A DNA stretch of 64,000 nucleotides from Clostridium paridis (GCF_016765615.1 NZ_JAESWA010000024.1:118609-182608), one strand, 5' to 3'. Positions 17,041 to 27,949 are shown, numbered from the stretch's first letter. Program-made: numbers and translations. Notes: a model not told the origin generated them from the sequence alone.

Positions 17041-18027
17041 CTAGTATTTAAGCATTATAGCACAGGTTGTCCAATTAGTTCCCACAGACCATAAACAAAC
17101 ATTATCCCCTCTTTGTATTGTTCCATTTTTAATTCCTTCATACAAAGCTATAAAAGGACTGCTTGTACCAGTGTATCCATATTTATTTCCGATATATATA
17201 AATTTACTCAAATCTTCCCCCATTGCCTGTGAGCAGGATGTTATTATCGGAAATGCAAATTGCGAAAAGCAATATGCTTTTATATCCTCAATCTTCATAT
17301 TATGTCTATCTAATAACTTGTGTACACTTTCATTAGCAAACTCTCCTATAAAACTTCCATCAAAAGGAGTCCAATGTAATTGTCTATCGTAAATTGAACT
17401 ATCATATATTTTTGATAATCCACAAGCAGGGAATTTTACTAAGTCCCACTCATCTGAATTAGTCTTGTATACACTATCAATAAACCCTGACTCTTCATCA
17501 GTTTTTTCTATAACCATTGCACATGCTCCATCTCCAAAGACAGGATATGTCATCTCATCATCTTTTCTACAATGTATAGATGTATAATCAGCTCCTATTA
17601 TTAAAGCTCTCTTTGTGTGCTTATTATTTTGCAAATATCTTGCTGCATTATCAAAAGCTACAAGCATTCCTACACAATTAGTATTACTATCTGTGCACAT
17701 AGCTTCATCTTTTCCTTCTATGTACTTATGAACTATCAGTGCTTGCGTTGGGAATGAATATTCTGGCATCTGACTAGAAAAAATGATGCAATCAATATCT
17801 TTCCCTGTAATTCCAGCTGACCTTAATGCTTTTTTTGCTGCCTCAATACCCATGGTTAGAGTATTTTCCCTATCATTATTAATTAAATACCTTTTTTCTT
17901 TACCGAAAGCCTTTAACATTCCAGCTATATCTTTGTCATATTTTTTGAAATGTTCTATAAAGAACTCGTTTCCTACAACATTCTCTGGATGGTAAACTTC
18001 TATAGATTTAATTTTTACATTACTCAT
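17041..18027 (-). CDS. FabH-like 3-oxoacyl-ACP synthase III with altered catalytic residues
   Basis: 328-residue thiolase-fold protein with the length and layout of ketoacyl-ACP synthase III. The nucleophile position holds Cys118 (NTNCVGM). In canonical FabH the partners are His in HQAN and Asn in GNTSAAS; here these segments read SQFAFP (Ser255) and GYTGTSS (Tyr285), so neither His nor Asn is present. The protein may therefore acyl-transfer by another mechanism or serve in a specialised pathway rather than fatty-acid initiation. No acyl carrier protein or fab gene lies nearby, and it is monocistronic. Confidence 0.82.
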   Translation of the reverse strand: MSNVKIKSIEVYHPENVVGNEFFIEHFKKYDKDIAGMLKAFGKEKRYLINNDRENTLTMGIEAAKKALRSAGITGKDIDCIIFSSQMPEYSFPTQALIVHKYIEGKDEAMCTDSNTNCVGMLVAFDNAARYLQNNKHTKRALIIGADYTSIHCRKDDEMTYPVFGDGACAMVIEKTDEESGFIDSVYKTNSDEWDLVKFPACGLSKIYDSSIYDRQLHWTPFDGSFIGEFANESVHKLLDRHNMKIEDIKAYCFSQFAFPIITSCSQAMGEDLSKFIYIGNKYGYTGTSSPFIALYEGIKNGTIQRGDNVCLWSVGTNWTTCAIMLKY

Positions 18028-18130
18028 AATGCACCTCCCATTTTTAGCTACATAATATTATTATATTAAAATTCTAATTAAAAATCCATACATAATTGGG
18101 TAATTTGTAATATGCTATAATATAAAACAA

Positions 18131-18163
18131 AATCCCCCATATCTTTAAGGATATGGGGGGATT
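18131..18163 (-). terminator. Terminator of the hem operon (after hemB)
   Basis: GC-rich stem AATCCCCCATATC/GATATGGGGGGATT (one extra G), followed by TTGTTTTATA on the minus strand. Confidence 0.82.
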
Positions 18164-18172
18164 ATAATTTCT

Positions 18173-19153
18173 TTATTTATTTATCCACTTACTAGCTTCT
18201 AACGCGTAATATGTTATTATTATGTCTGCTCCTGCTCTCTTCATTGATAATAGCATTTCTAGTGCAGATCTTTTTTCATCTAACCAACCCATTTTAGCTG
18301 CTGCTTTTATCATAGCATATTCACCACTTACATTATATGCAGCTATAGGGTAATTAAACGTATCTCTTGCCTTTCTTATTACATCCAAATAAGATAATGC
18401 AGGCTTAACCATTACTATATCTGCCCCTTCTTCTATATCTTGTTCAATTTCTCTTATAGCCTCGTTTAAGTTACCTGGATCCATTTGATATGTTTTTCTA
18501 TCCCCAAATTCTGGTGCAGAATTAGCTGCTTCTCTAAAAGGTCCATAAAATGCTGAACAATACTTAGCTGAATAAGCCATTATAGGTATGTGCTTAAATC
18601 CACCTTTATCTAGTGCTTCTCTAATTTTTGCAATTCTTCCATCCATCATATCTGAAGGTGCAATCATATCTGCTCCTGCTTTCGCATGAGATAGGGATAT
18701 CTTTGCTAAATATTCAAGAGTTTCATCATTTTCAACATCACCATTTCTTATGATTCCACAATGTCCATGGCTTGTATATTCGCACATACAAACATCTGTT
18801 ATAACCAAAATACTATTATTTAGTTCTTTAATTTTTCTAATAGCCTTTTGCACTATTCCATCATGGTCATATGCTGAGCTTCCGCATTCATCCTTATGAT
18901 CTGGTATACCAAAAATCATAATTCCCTTTACTTTAGCTTCTTCTATTTCATTAACTAATTCATCTAACTTATCAATTGAGTAATGAAAGTTTCCTGGTAG
19001 AGAACTAATTTCCTTTTTAATATTTTCTCCTTCTACCACAAAAATCGGATATATAAAATCATTAGAAGACAGACTATTTTCCCTTACTAAATCTCTAATT
19101 GTTTCACTTGCTCTTAATCTTCTTCCTCTTTTAATCACTTCATTTTCCTCCAC
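18173..19153 (-). CDS. hemB: Porphobilinogen synthase (delta-aminolevulinate dehydratase)
   Basis: Condenses two 5-aminolevulinate to porphobilinogen. It has 326 residues. Schiff-base lysines are Lys197 ([15 protein letters not shown]) and Lys250 ([10 protein letters not shown]). The cysteine triad Cys122, Cys124 and Cys132 ([13 protein letters not shown]) marks a zinc-dependent enzyme. Its start lies 19 bases inside the cobA-hemD gene, so it is the last gene of the hemA-siroheme synthase-hemC-cobA/hemD-hemB operon. No heme-branch genes (hemE and later) are in the window, which fits supply of siroheme. Confidence 0.96.
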   Translation of the reverse strand: MEENEVIKRGRRLRASETIRDLVRENSLSSNDFIYPIFVVEGENIKKEISSLPGNFHYSIDKLDELVNEIEEAKVKGIMIFGIPDHKDECGSSAYDHDGIVQKAIRKIKELNNSILVITDVCMCEYTSHGHCGIIRNGDVENDETLEYLAKISLSHAKAGADMIAPSDMMDGRIAKIREALDKGGFKHIPIMAYSAKYCSAFYGPFREAANSAPEFGDRKTYQMDPGNLNEAIREIEQDIEEGADIVMVKPALSYLDVIRKARDTFNYPIAAYNVSGEYAMIKAAAKMGWLDEKRSALEMLLSMKRAGADIIITYYALEASKWINK

Positions 19154-20607
19154 ACTTCAGTTATTTTATTTATAAGTCCATCTTGACTATGCTCTTCACA
19201 AACTAATGCATCTATTTCTTTTTCTTTAAGAGCTTCATATGTTACTGGGCCTATTGCTATACATATCTTCTCTCTAATCTCATTTATATCTATGATATTA
19301 ATAAGATTATTCACTGTAGTTGGGCTCGTAAATAGAACTATATCTACGTCTTCAAATGCTTTTATATTTTTCATATCACCTTGTACTGTTTCATAAATGG
19401 CTACCTTATCTACCTGTAGTCCTAATTTACTTATTTCTTGGGTAAGATAATCCTTTGCTTGCATAGAACCAGGTATAAGTACCTTTTCATTTGGCTTTAA
19501 GTCATTTTCCATTACCTTGAATAACCCTTCACTTAAAAACTCCTTGGCAATTCTATCAGGAAATACTCCTCTTTCTTTTAATGCTTTTGAGGTAGCCTTA
19601 CCTAACACGCTAAAGCTAGCTTTTATATTTCTTATGTCATACTCTATATTTCTTAAATAATCAAAGAAATAGTTAACTGCATTTACAGAAGTGAGTACAA
19701 TATGATCATATACATTTAATTTATTCTTATATTCACCTAGATTATAAGTCATATCCTTGAACTCAATAGAATTCAACTCTGTTACCTCTGCCCCTAAATC
19801 TTTTAATTTATTTTTAATTTTAGTTGCTTGCTCTTTTGATCTAGTAACACATATATTGGCCCCAAAAAGAGGTAACTTCTCATACCAATTTAGCTCATCA
19901 TTTAACTTAACAACTTCTCCTACCACAATTATGCATGGAGACTTTAGTCCAGCTTCCACAATCTTCTCATATATATCTTCAAGAGTTCCAACAACTTTCT
20001 TTTGTTTGGAGGATGTTCCCCTCATTATTACAGCTGTTGGCGTTTGAGCTGCTTTACCATTTTGAACAAGATTATGAACAATATTATTTAGATTTTCTAG
20101 CCCCATTAAAAATACTAAGGTACCATTTTCTTTAGCTAGACTACTCCAATTAATTTTTAGTGTGTTGGCTGACATACCCGTAATAACATGGAAGCTTTGA
20201 GACATCCCTCTTTGAGTTATAGGTATCCCCCCATAGCCTAGCACTGATATTGCAGATGTAACACCAGGTATTACTTGAAACTCTATCCCTTCTTTTATAA
20301 GCTCTAAAGCTTCTTCTCCGCCACGCCCAAACACATATGGATCTCCACCTTTTATTCTTCCAACAATATGTCCTTCTTTAGCTAGCTTAACCAACATATT
20401 GTTAATCTCATCTTGAGTTTTATAGTGACATCCTGGCTCCTTACCACAATAATAAACTTCACAACCTTTATTTAAGAAGTTTAAAATATTACTTCCTACG
20501 AGTCTATCATAAAGTACTGCAGTACATTCTTCTAACTTTCTTTTTCCTTTTAGAGTAATTAATTCTTCATCCCCAGGACCAGCCCCTATTAAATATACTT
20601 TTCCCAT
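19135..20607 (-). CDS. cobA-hemD: Uroporphyrinogen-III C-methyltransferase fused to uroporphyrinogen-III synthase
   Basis: 490 residues in two enzymes. Residues 1-240 are an SAM-dependent methyltransferase of the SUMT/CobA type ([24 protein letters not shown], and [21 protein letters not shown]), making precorrin-2. Residues about 250-490 are a HemD-type cosynthase (uneven conservation, as usual) that closes hydroxymethylbilane to uroporphyrinogen III. The fusion therefore catalyses two successive steps. It lies between hemC (10-base gap) and hemB (19-base overlap). Confidence 0.93.
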   Translation of the reverse strand: MGKVYLIGAGPGDEELITLKGKRKLEECTAVLYDRLVGSNILNFLNKGCEVYYCGKEPGCHYKTQDEINNMLVKLAKEGHIVGRIKGGDPYVFGRGGEEALELIKEGIEFQVIPGVTSAISVLGYGGIPITQRGMSQSFHVITGMSANTLKINWSSLAKENGTLVFLMGLENLNNIVHNLVQNGKAAQTPTAVIMRGTSSKQKKVVGTLEDIYEKIVEAGLKSPCIIVVGEVVKLNDELNWYEKLPLFGANICVTRSKEQATKIKNKLKDLGAEVTELNSIEFKDMTYNLGEYKNKLNVYDHIVLTSVNAVNYFFDYLRNIEYDIRNIKASFSVLGKATSKALKERGVFPDRIAKEFLSEGLFKVMENDLKPNEKVLIPGSMQAKDYLTQEISKLGLQVDKVAIYETVQGDMKNIKAFEDVDIVLFTSPTTVNNLINIIDINEIREKICIAIGPVTYEALKEKEIDALVCEEHSQDGLINKITEVWRKMK

Positions 20608-20617
20608 TTTGTCCTCC

Positions 20618-21490
20618 TTAGCCTAATAGAATTTTTTTAGCCAATTCTTCTCCAAGTCTTATATTATCTTCCTTATGCCCTGAAATATCTTTTTTAACTA
20701 TTTTTCCATTCACTTCGTAGGTTCCAATTAGATACAACTCATTACCGTTAATCTTTCCATATGCGCCTATCAAAGAATGACATCCTCCATTAAGAGTTCT
20801 CATAAAGCTTCTTTCTGCTTCAACTTCATATCTTACTTCCTTATTATCTAATGCTTTAAACAAATGTTTTTTATCACTATTTACAAGTGTTTCGATTCCT
20901 AATGCTCCCTGGCCTACTGCTGGCAAAAAAGTTTCTGCATCAAAATAATTAGTTACAATATCATCTATACCTAAGCGTTTAAGCCCTGCTGATGCCAAAA
21001 TAATTCCATCAAGCTTTTCCTTATGCATCTTCTCAATTCTTGTTTGCACATTGCCTCTTAATGGTAGTATCTCTATATCACTTCTTAATGCTTTTAGCTG
21101 AGCTGCTCTCCTAATGCTGCTGGTTCCTATTCTAGCTCCTTTTTTCAAATGCTTAAATTCAACTCCATCACTTGAAATAAATGCATCACGCACATCTTCT
21201 CTTTCTGGAATAGCTGCTATTTCAAAAGCTTCTCCTAATGCATAAGGTACATCCTTCATACTATGAACTGCAGCATGAGCACTTAAATCCAATAGTGCAA
21301 GTTCTATCTCCTTAGTAAATACACCCTTACCACCTATTTTATCTAAAGTCACATCTAATCTCTTATCGCCTTCCGTAACTATTAACAGCTTTTCTCCTAA
21401 AATATTATGCTTATCTTTTATTAATCCCAAAATCTTATCTGCTTGAGCCTGGGCTAACATACTCTTTCTTGTAGCTATAATTAAACTCAT
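20618..21490 (-). CDS. hemC: Hydroxymethylbilane synthase (porphobilinogen deaminase)
   Basis: Polymerises four porphobilinogen units into hydroxymethylbilane. It has 290 residues. The dipyrromethane cofactor cysteine is Cys237 ([10 protein letters not shown]), the catalytic Asp80 sits in VHSMKDVP, and the arginine-rich [12 protein letters not shown] and PLRGNVQTR segments are present. Its start overlaps the stop of the siroheme synthase gene by 4 bases, so translation is coupled. Confidence 0.96.
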   Translation of the reverse strand: MSLIIATRKSMLAQAQADKILGLIKDKHNILGEKLLIVTEGDKRLDVTLDKIGGKGVFTKEIELALLDLSAHAAVHSMKDVPYALGEAFEIAAIPEREDVRDAFISSDGVEFKHLKKGARIGTSSIRRAAQLKALRSDIEILPLRGNVQTRIEKMHKEKLDGIILASAGLKRLGIDDIVTNYFDAETFLPAVGQGALGIETLVNSDKKHLFKALDNKEVRYEVEAERSFMRTLNGGCHSLIGAYGKINGNELYLIGTYEVNGKIVKKDISGHKEDNIRLGEELAKKILLG

Positions 21491-22116
21491 ATTAAATCCT
21501 CCAGTAACTTACATATTATTTCTTGTGGAAAAAATAATAGAAGTACCTCTTTTCCTAATTTTTTTTGCCACATATATCTAAAATCTTCTGTAGCTATAAA
21601 GTCTATTATTTCTCTTTTATAACTTGTTAATTCCTTTGCTCTTTCCCTTATTTTATTTATTACTCCAATGAATTCATCATAATCTGATATATTACCCTTA
21701 AATACCTCTTTAAGCATTAATGCTGCTTTAGGATTCCCGCCTTTTGTATTTATAGCAAATGATACATTTTTGAGTGTTCCTTGCACTGGCATAGCTGCCA
21801 TTCCATTTTTATAATTTCTACAATCAATATATATTTTACTTAATGTATCACAATCACTCGCTATTATCTCAGCCACTTCATTATCATCAACTGCAATAAC
21901 AATTATGTGTTTATCTATAATAAAGTCTTTATTATATTCTCCTTTAGTAAGCACTCCCCCTTTATCTTGAAGACTACTTACTTCCTCTGAAAAATCTTTT
22001 GATAAAATTTGCACTTTACATCCATATTCAATAAAGCTTTTACCTTTAATAAATGCTGCTTTTCCCGCTCCTATTATTCCAACTTTTACTTTCTCTGTTA
22101 ATAAGGAAATAAACAT
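21487..22116 (-). CDS. Siroheme synthase, precorrin-2 dehydrogenase/ferrochelatase domain
   Basis: About 209 residues with an N-terminal NAD-binding Rossmann fold ([12 protein letters not shown]) and the CysG-N/Met8p layout, including the [10 protein letters not shown] segment in the second domain. It should oxidise precorrin-2 to sirohydrochlorin and may insert iron, giving siroheme for the sulfite reductase encoded just upstream. Start: an ATG at 22114-22116 overlaps the hemA stop (TAATG) and gives the expected family N-terminus. A GTG at 22161 with GAGGAAGA before it would add 15 residues and is the alternative. Confidence 0.82.
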   Translation of the reverse strand: MFISLLTEKVKVGIIGAGKAAFIKGKSFIEYGCKVQILSKDFSEEVSSLQDKGGVLTKGEYNKDFIIDKHIIVIAVDDNEVAEIIASDCDTLSKIYIDCRNYKNGMAAMPVQGTLKNVSFAINTKGGNPKAALMLKEVFKGNISDYDEFIGVINKIRERAKELTSYKREIIDFIATEDFRYMWQKKLGKEVLLLFFPQEIICKLLEDLI

Positions 22117-23321
22117 TAATTCTGGACATTCATAAATATCTTCTCTATTATTCTGAGACACTCTTCCTCACATCCTTTAAGCTTCTCCTCTTTTAAAACT
22201 TCTATAGCTCTATTTACATAGAAATCAGAAGTGCTTTTAATAAGTTTATTTGCAAGTTCTTTATGATTTTTTGTGCTAAATTTATTGTTATAAGTTGTAA
22301 TTCTATCACTTGCTACCTGATTTCCAGCTTCTTTAAGTTTCTTTATATGTGGCGTTATCTGTCTTAATGAATACCATTCACTAAATTCTTCTATATGCTT
22401 CTCTATAACATATCTTTTTGACTCCATTCGCTCTTTTCTTAGTTGCTTATTTTCTTCATCAATAAGACCAATTCTATCAATATCATAAAGTTCACTATTC
22501 TCTCTTAACCCTATACTTTCGTCAATATCTCTTGGAATAGCTAAATCAAACAACAAGTATTCTTTATCTTCATCTAATTCATGTTCTTTTAATACAATAT
22601 GAGGAGCAGAAGTACAACTTATTACACATTCAACTTCTGCAAGCTTATAATTCTTTTCCTGAAAGTTAATTACCTCAACCCGTGCATCTTCCATATCTGA
22701 AACTGAACTCTTATCCCTCACAACTATGTAAAGTTTCTCTATATTATGTGAGAGAATATATTTCACAGCTAAGGATCCCATATCTCCATAACCAATTACC
22801 ATAAATCTTTTCACACCTTGATTTATAGCTTTATTGACTGCAATTGATGAATAGGATACCGGAATCTCATATAACTTTGTTTCGTTTTTAAACTCTTTTC
22901 CACAAGTGATAGCCTGTTGAAATAGTCTTTGAAGCGGTCCATTTATACTTTTTATTTCTAATGCCATTTCATAAGCATCCCTAATCTGTCCTAGTATTTG
23001 ATCTTCTCCCACTATTTTAGAATGAAAACCACTAGCTAACTCCATAATATGTTTAGTTACTTTATCATCTTGTATATGAAAGATATATTTTTTAAGTTCG
23101 CACTCCCAATTTAAGCTATTAAATAATATATCTATTACTTCTTTTTCTGTATTATCACAATTAAAGTATATTTCAGTTCTATTACACGTACTAATTACTA
23201 CTACTTCATTTAAAAATTCTCTAAGTTTCAACATTTCTTCTTTTAGCTTCTTACTTCTTATATTAAATTTTTCTCTTATCTCCTGAGAGACATTTTTAGA
23301 AATTCCTAATAACTGAATCAT
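22116..23321 (-). CDS. hemA: Glutamyl-tRNA reductase
   Basis: NADPH-dependent first step of the C5 tetrapyrrole pathway: glutamyl-tRNA to glutamate-1-semialdehyde. It has 401 residues. The thioester nucleophile is Cys46 in ISTCNRTEIY, the HemA signature LASGFHSKIVGEDQILGQ follows, the nucleotide-binding domain has VIGYGDMG, and a helical dimerisation domain ends the protein. The ATG at 23321 has AAGGAG 7 bases upstream; longer frames lack one. First gene of the siroheme operon. With hemL at 8 kb it covers both steps to 5-aminolevulinate. Confidence 0.95.
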   Translation of the reverse strand: MIQLLGISKNVSQEIREKFNIRSKKLKEEMLKLREFLNEVVVISTCNRTEIYFNCDNTEKEVIDILFNSLNWECELKKYIFHIQDDKVTKHIMELASGFHSKIVGEDQILGQIRDAYEMALEIKSINGPLQRLFQQAITCGKEFKNETKLYEIPVSYSSIAVNKAINQGVKRFMVIGYGDMGSLAVKYILSHNIEKLYIVVRDKSSVSDMEDARVEVINFQEKNYKLAEVECVISCTSAPHIVLKEHELDEDKEYLLFDLAIPRDIDESIGLRENSELYDIDRIGLIDEENKQLRKERMESKRYVIEKHIEEFSEWYSLRQITPHIKKLKEAGNQVASDRITTYNNKFSTKNHKELANKLIKSTSDFYVNRAIEVLKEEKLKGCEEECLRIIEKIFMNVQN

Positions 23322-23434
23322 CTGATACTCCTTGCCAAATATATATAATGCAAAAATCATATTACATCTCAAGGTCCAACTCTTAGTTGAAACGTCTAAA
23401 AGCTTAACAGTGACATGTAAATTCTTTAATGCAT

Positions 23435-23464
23435 TATATATTATAGAAATTTAAATTCTGTCAA
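23435..23464 (-). promoter_or_regulatory. Likely promoter of the hem operon
   Basis: TTGACA (23459-23464) with TATATA (23435-23440) 18 bases downstream on the minus strand, leaving a 113-base 5' leader before hemA. The leader holds a CAACT/AGTTG pair but no riboswitch fold I can name. Confidence 0.5.
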
Positions 23465-23559
23465 ACCTTTTATACTTAATTTTATATCAACTGTATTAAA
23501 TTTAAAAGTTTATCCTTTTTATTTCCATGCGATATTATAAATTTCTCTTAAAGAGTAAA

Positions 23560-23580
23560 AAGGCCTGCCAAGCAAGCCTT
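23560..23580 (-). terminator. Terminator after the sulfite reductase gene
   Basis: Nine-base arms AAGGCCTGC/GCAAGCCTT with one mismatch and a 3-base loop, followed by TTTTTACTC on the minus strand. Confidence 0.72.
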
Positions 23581-23588
23581 CCTATTGA

Positions 23589-25139
23589 TTATACTGAATA
23601 CTTCTCAAATATCACATTAAGTTCTTCTTCCTTATTATCTAACCACTCATAAAAATCTAAATTACCACTCTCTATTTTCTTTGCAATATCTAGTAGAAAA
23701 CTAGAAACTTCTTTTTGTGGTATGTCACCATAGTATTTACCTAATTTAGTTTTTCCCACACCTAGTGCTCCACCTATATGAACTTCGAAAACATTAAGTG
23801 ATTCATTATCTACTTTTTTTAATTTTCCTGAAAACCCGATTTCTCCTATTTCATGCACTCCACAGGAATTATGGCATCCAGATATATGAACACGCGGTAA
23901 AATATCTTTGGTAATACCTTCTGTTCTAAAAGTATCTATTATCTCTTTTAAAGTGCCTTGTCCGTTTAATGCTCCTATTTGGCAAGTAGGAACACCAATA
24001 CAAGCAACAGATTGTTCTATCCTGTTTTCTCCTCCAATCCCTTGAGTTAGTTTAAGAATTCTTTCAGCTTCAGTAGTATTTAAATTCCTAATAAATACTC
24101 CTTCAGTCATAGACAATCTTACTTGAACTTCATCTATATTTTCTATCTCATCTATAAGATCTTTTAATGTTTCCCTTTTTAATTGTCCTCCAATTGGATG
24201 AAAATACACACTGTATAGACCCTTCTGCTTTTGAGGGAAAAGTCTAGGGTGCCCTATATTGCTTTCTTGACCCTCCTTATTGACCTCAATAGCTTTAACT
24301 GTTAAATCTAAACTTTCTTCTTTTTTAACCTCTGCTAAATGATGCTTATAACATTTTATAAACTCTTCTTCACCCATTCTATCTAATATATATCTTATAC
24401 GAGCTTTTGCAGGATTATTATAATCCCCCTCCGAGATAAACAATCTAGTTATTGCTTCTACATGATATAGAACATCCTTCGGGTGAACTAATTCTTCTGC
24501 AAGAACAGCAAGCTTAGGATTTCTTCCGAGTCCTCCTCCAATATAAACATTAAAAAACTCATTTCCATCTTGATTAACTGCAATAAAACCTTGATCTACA
24601 ACAGTAGCATGTGATAAATCGTCGTTATTATTTGAAAACGAAACTTTTAATTTTCTTGGAAGTTTGTATGTGTTTATTTTTCTAAGAAAATGCTCATTTA
24701 CTGCAAGAGCATAGGGCGTTACATCAAAGCTTTCTCCTTTTTCGACTCCTGATAAAGGTGAAATTGCCACATTTCTCGGGAAATTTCCGCCTGCACCTCG
24801 TGTGTAAATGTCATTTTCCAATGCATCTTTCATTACTTCACAAATTTCATCAATATTCAATCCATGCAATTGTATTGCTTGTCTAGTTGTAAGATGAATT
24901 GAAGGTAACTTATATTTTTCTGAAAAACTGTATATTAATTTAAGCTCATCTTTTGAAATCACACCTGATAGAGTTCTAAGTCTTATCATAAACTCGTCAC
25001 CTTTACGATGAGCATACACACCCATTCCACCTGAGGCTTTTTTAAATGCAGCTTTAGTGATCTCACCATTTAGATATTTGTGTCCTACTTTATTAAACTC
25101 AACTATTTCCTCTAAAAGAACTTTCTTTAACTCTTCCAT
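23589..25139 (-). CDS. Siroheme/[4Fe-4S] assimilatory sulfite (or nitrite) reductase
   Basis: 516 residues with two ferrodoxin-like halves. The cofactor cysteines are Cys380 and Cys386 (ACIGVPTC) and Cys422 and Cys426 (SGCHNSCG), the pattern that binds the siroheme-bridged 4Fe-4S cluster. TTRQAIQLHG and GAGGNFPRNV are the usual substrate-site segments. It lies between the APS-forming and APS-reducing operon and the siroheme genes, so sulfite reduction to sulfide (ferredoxin-dependent) is more likely than nitrite reduction. The ATG at 25139 follows AGAGGTGAT; a GTG upstream is within that site. It has its own promoter and terminator. Confidence 0.88.
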   Translation of the reverse strand: MEELKKVLLEEIVEFNKVGHKYLNGEITKAAFKKASGGMGVYAHRKGDEFMIRLRTLSGVISKDELKLIYSFSEKYKLPSIHLTTRQAIQLHGLNIDEICEVMKDALENDIYTRGAGGNFPRNVAISPLSGVEKGESFDVTPYALAVNEHFLRKINTYKLPRKLKVSFSNNNDDLSHATVVDQGFIAVNQDGNEFFNVYIGGGLGRNPKLAVLAEELVHPKDVLYHVEAITRLFISEGDYNNPAKARIRYILDRMGEEEFIKCYKHHLAEVKKEESLDLTVKAIEVNKEGQESNIGHPRLFPQKQKGLYSVYFHPIGGQLKRETLKDLIDEIENIDEVQVRLSMTEGVFIRNLNTTEAERILKLTQGIGGENRIEQSVACIGVPTCQIGALNGQGTLKEIIDTFRTEGITKDILPRVHISGCHNSCGVHEIGEIGFSGKLKKVDNESLNVFEVHIGGALGVGKTKLGKYYGDIPQKEVSSFLLDIAKKIESGNLDFYEWLDNKEEELNVIFEKYSV

Positions 25140-25169
25140 ATATATCACCTCTATCTAATTTCCTTTTCA

Positions 25170-25197
25170 ATTATAAAGTATACTTCTCTTAAAACAA
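25170..25197 (-). promoter_or_regulatory. Promoter of the sulfite reductase gene
   Basis: TTGTTT (25192-25197) and TATAAT (25170-25175) with a 16-base spacer, about 30 bases before the start codon. It lies past the terminator of the upstream sulfate operon, so the reductase is a separate unit. Confidence 0.55.
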
Positions 25198-25256
25198 TAA
25201 GTAAAATTAATATTATAAATCATAATAATTAATAATCTTAATTGTTAACACGCTAA

Positions 25257-25285
25257 AAGTTATGCGCCTATATGGCGCATAACTT
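25257..25285 (-). terminator. Terminator of the sulfate uptake/activation operon
   Basis: Perfect 12-bp stem AAGTTATGCGCC/GGCGCATAACTT with a 5-base loop, then TTTTAGCG on the minus strand. It begins directly after the cysN stop codon. Confidence 0.85.
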
Positions 25286-27118
25286 CTATAGTTTTAAGAC
25301 TTCCAATATAGCTTGAGCCTTTTTATCTGAGTTAAATTCTGCATCATCTATATATAATGAAAGTGTTGGATATTCTGATTTCTCATATAAATATTCTTTT
25401 GCATTTTCACCTTTAAATGCATTTGGATTTCTTTTTTCACATATTTCTGAAGATGCTTCAACAAATATTTCTGTATAACTATCTTTTCCTATTATATCCT
25501 TTGCATATTCCCTATCTTCTTTAAATCTACTTACAGCAGATACTATAGTTATAGTTCCACTATCAGCAAAAAGATTAGCAACTTCAGCAATTCTTCTAGT
25601 TTGTTCATAAGCATCCTGCCTATCAAAGGATAAGTCTGAGCTTAAACCAAATCTTATATTTGATGAATCTAGATAGTAAACCTTCTTACCTAAATCAAAC
25701 AACTTCTTTTCAAGTTTAACAGCTATTTCATTCTTACCACAACCAGGTAGTCCAGATAACCATATTACTTTTCCTTTTTGATTAAGTTTTTCTTCTCTTT
25801 CTTTTCTAGTAACAAGCCTCTTTCTAATTGCAAGATTATTAGTCTTAAGGTCTTTTATTTCTCTTTTTAAAGAATCTTCAACCCCTGATATAATTCCACC
25901 ACCGCTTATATCAAAGCCATCTATAATTACAAATCTTCCTGTAGATTGTAATTTAGAAAACTCATCAAAACTTATTGCATGTTTTGTTTTTAATGTAACT
26001 TCAGCTACATCATTCTTATTTATTGTAGATAAATCTTTTTTACTCTCTAATGTTGCTGCGTCTATTACCTTATTTATAGAAAGAACTTCGAATTCTACTT
26101 CATCTGTAGCAAGTTTAAGTTTATATTTTTTATTTGCATATAAAGGCTTTTTCCCTAGCCAAAATATATTAGCATTAAATACATTTGATACTATTACAGG
26201 CTCATCCTTATGACAGATTATTTCTCCTCTTTTATTAAAGAATTCATCTTCAACAGTTATACCTACAGACATTCCCGCAGTAACTATATCTGTTTTATCT
26301 TTTTCTTGCCAGAATTCTATTGTTTTAACTTTAGTTGTTTTCCCACTAGGATATATTGTTATTTCATCGCCAGCTTTTAATGTTCCAGCCTCAATTCTTC
26401 CTGCTATAATTCTTCTTGAATCAAACTTATATACATCTTGAATAGGGAATCTAAGTGGCTTAGCCTCAATCCCTTTTTCTTTTTCAATTACATCCATTTC
26501 TTCTAGAATGGCATTATCCTTATACCAAGATAATTTTTTAGACTTTTTCACTATATTTTCACCGTGGAATGCTGAAATAGGAATATATTTTTCTGGATAA
26601 ATATTTAGGTTGTTTAAAAACTCATTAAACTCTACTTGAATCTCATTAAATCTCTCTTCAGAATAATCCACTAAATCCATTTTATTTACAGCAACATATA
26701 CCTTTTTAATTCCTAAAAGCGAAAGTATATATCCATGTCTTTTAGATTGTTCTTGTATTCCTTCCTTAGCATCTACCACTAAGATTGCTGCCTCAGCACT
26801 AGCTGCTCCTGATATCATATTCTTTAAGAATTCCTTATGTCCAGGCGCATCTATAATTACATAATCCCTTTTCTTAGTAAAGAATTGAAGCATTGTAATA
26901 TCTATTGTGATACCTTGTTTTTGTTCCTCTTCAAAAGCATCCAAAAGGTATGCATATTCAAAAGACTTTCCTTTCTCTGCTGATATCCTTTTTACTTTTT
27001 CTATAGCCCCTGATGGAAGAGAATCTGTATCATAAAGTAATCTTCCAATAAGAGTTGATTTACCATGGTCAACGTGTCCAACAACAACTATATTTAAATT
27101 ATCCCTTGTATTACTCAA
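25286..27118 (-). CDS. cysN: Sulfate adenylyltransferase large subunit (CysN) fused to a degenerate APS kinase domain
   Basis: 610 residues. Residues 1-430 are an EF-Tu-like GTPase with P-loop GHVDHGKST, the GITID switch, DAPGH and NKMD; with CysD it makes APS from sulfate and ATP at the cost of GTP. Residues 450-610 have the fold of APS kinase (CysC), but key positions are lost. The Walker A reads GLPGCGKNE (456-464) instead of GLSGSGKST, and the DGDN motif reads DSSN (484-487), so the catalytic Asp is Ser486. An intact CysC is encoded in the same operon, so this domain is probably a pseudokinase with a structural or regulatory role. It follows cysD by 15 bases. Confidence 0.93.
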   Translation of the reverse strand: MSNTRDNLNIVVVGHVDHGKSTLIGRLLYDTDSLPSGAIEKVKRISAEKGKSFEYAYLLDAFEEEQKQGITIDITMLQFFTKKRDYVIIDAPGHKEFLKNMISGAASAEAAILVVDAKEGIQEQSKRHGYILSLLGIKKVYVAVNKMDLVDYSEERFNEIQVEFNEFLNNLNIYPEKYIPISAFHGENIVKKSKKLSWYKDNAILEEMDVIEKEKGIEAKPLRFPIQDVYKFDSRRIIAGRIEAGTLKAGDEITIYPSGKTTKVKTIEFWQEKDKTDIVTAGMSVGITVEDEFFNKRGEIICHKDEPVIVSNVFNANIFWLGKKPLYANKKYKLKLATDEVEFEVLSINKVIDAATLESKKDLSTINKNDVAEVTLKTKHAISFDEFSKLQSTGRFVIIDGFDISGGGIISGVEDSLKREIKDLKTNNLAIRKRLVTRKEREEKLNQKGKVIWLSGLPGCGKNEIAVKLEKKLFDLGKKVYYLDSSNIRFGLSSDLSFDRQDAYEQTRRIAEVANLFADSGTITIVSAVSRFKEDREYAKDIIGKDSYTEIFVEASSEICEKRNPNAFKGENAKEYLYEKSEYPTLSLYIDDAEFNSDKKAQAILEVLKL

Positions 27119-27133
27119 TTTACTTCCCCCATC

Positions 27134-27934
27134 CTACATATATCCAGATTTTCTTAGTTTTTGTAATGCATGAGCATCTTCTTGGTCCTGTGCTCTACCG
27201 GATCTTTCAGTCTCTTTAGTATTCTTAAGCTCTTCTATAATTTCATCAATAGTAGTTGCATTGGATTCTATAGGTTTTGTACATGGCGCACAACCTAAAC
27301 TTCTATACCTTTTACCATCTTTTGCGAAATACAAATCAATCAGTGGAATATTTTCTCTTTTTATATACTCCCATACATCAATTTCAGTCCAATTTAATAT
27401 TGGATGAACTCTTATATGATTTCCCTTCTTGAAATCTGTTTTAAATTGATCCCATAGTTCTGGCGCTTGGTCTGTATAATCCCATTCTGATTCAGCATTT
27501 CTTTCACTAAAGATCCTTTCCTTAGATCTTGAACCTTCCTCATCTCTTCTAACCCCTACTATAAGACCATCAAATTCTTCTCTTTTTGTAATTTCATTAA
27601 GTGCATCTGTTTTTAGAGCTTTACAACAAACTAATCTACCTTGTTCTGGTCCCATACCTTCTTCTATTGCCTTATAGTTTGTATTAACTATTAAGTTTAA
27701 ATTATACTCTTTAGCCACCTTATCTCTAAACTCTATCATTTCAGGAATCTTATACTTTGTATCAACATGAATTAAAGGAAATGGACAGTTCCCGAAAAAT
27801 GCTTTTTGCGCTAACCATAACATTACTGTAGAATCTTTTCCTATAGACCAAAGCATTCCTAATTTCCCCAAGTGCTTGTATGCCTCTCTTAATATATAAA
27901 TACTTTCTGCCTCTAATCTGTCTAAATGATCCAT
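27134..27934 (-). CDS. cysD: Sulfate adenylyltransferase small subunit (ATP sulfurylase)
   Basis: 266-residue PP-loop ATP pyrophosphatase. The SIGKDS loop near residue 31 binds the ATP phosphates, and [14 protein letters not shown] and the C-terminal GRAQDQED segment are diagnostic of CysD. It forms the CysDN complex that adenylylates sulfate to APS, releasing PPi. It lies between the importer permease and cysN in one transcription unit, so uptake and activation are cotranscribed. The ribosome binding site is AGAGGGGG. Confidence 0.95.
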   Translation of the reverse strand: MDHLDRLEAESIYILREAYKHLGKLGMLWSIGKDSTVMLWLAQKAFFGNCPFPLIHVDTKYKIPEMIEFRDKVAKEYNLNLIVNTNYKAIEEGMGPEQGRLVCCKALKTDALNEITKREEFDGLIVGVRRDEEGSRSKERIFSERNAESEWDYTDQAPELWDQFKTDFKKGNHIRVHPILNWTEIDVWEYIKRENIPLIDLYFAKDGKRYRSLGCAPCTKPIESNATTIDEIIEELKNTKETERSGRAQDQEDAHALQKLRKSGYM

Positions 27935-27949
27935 TTTATTGCCCCCTCT

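Noticed and set aside
23322..23588. Riboswitch or T-box in the hemA leader
   Set aside because: I looked for the T-box TGGNACC word, cobalamin box and other common motifs and saw none; only a promoter and a small CAACT/AGTTG pair are present.
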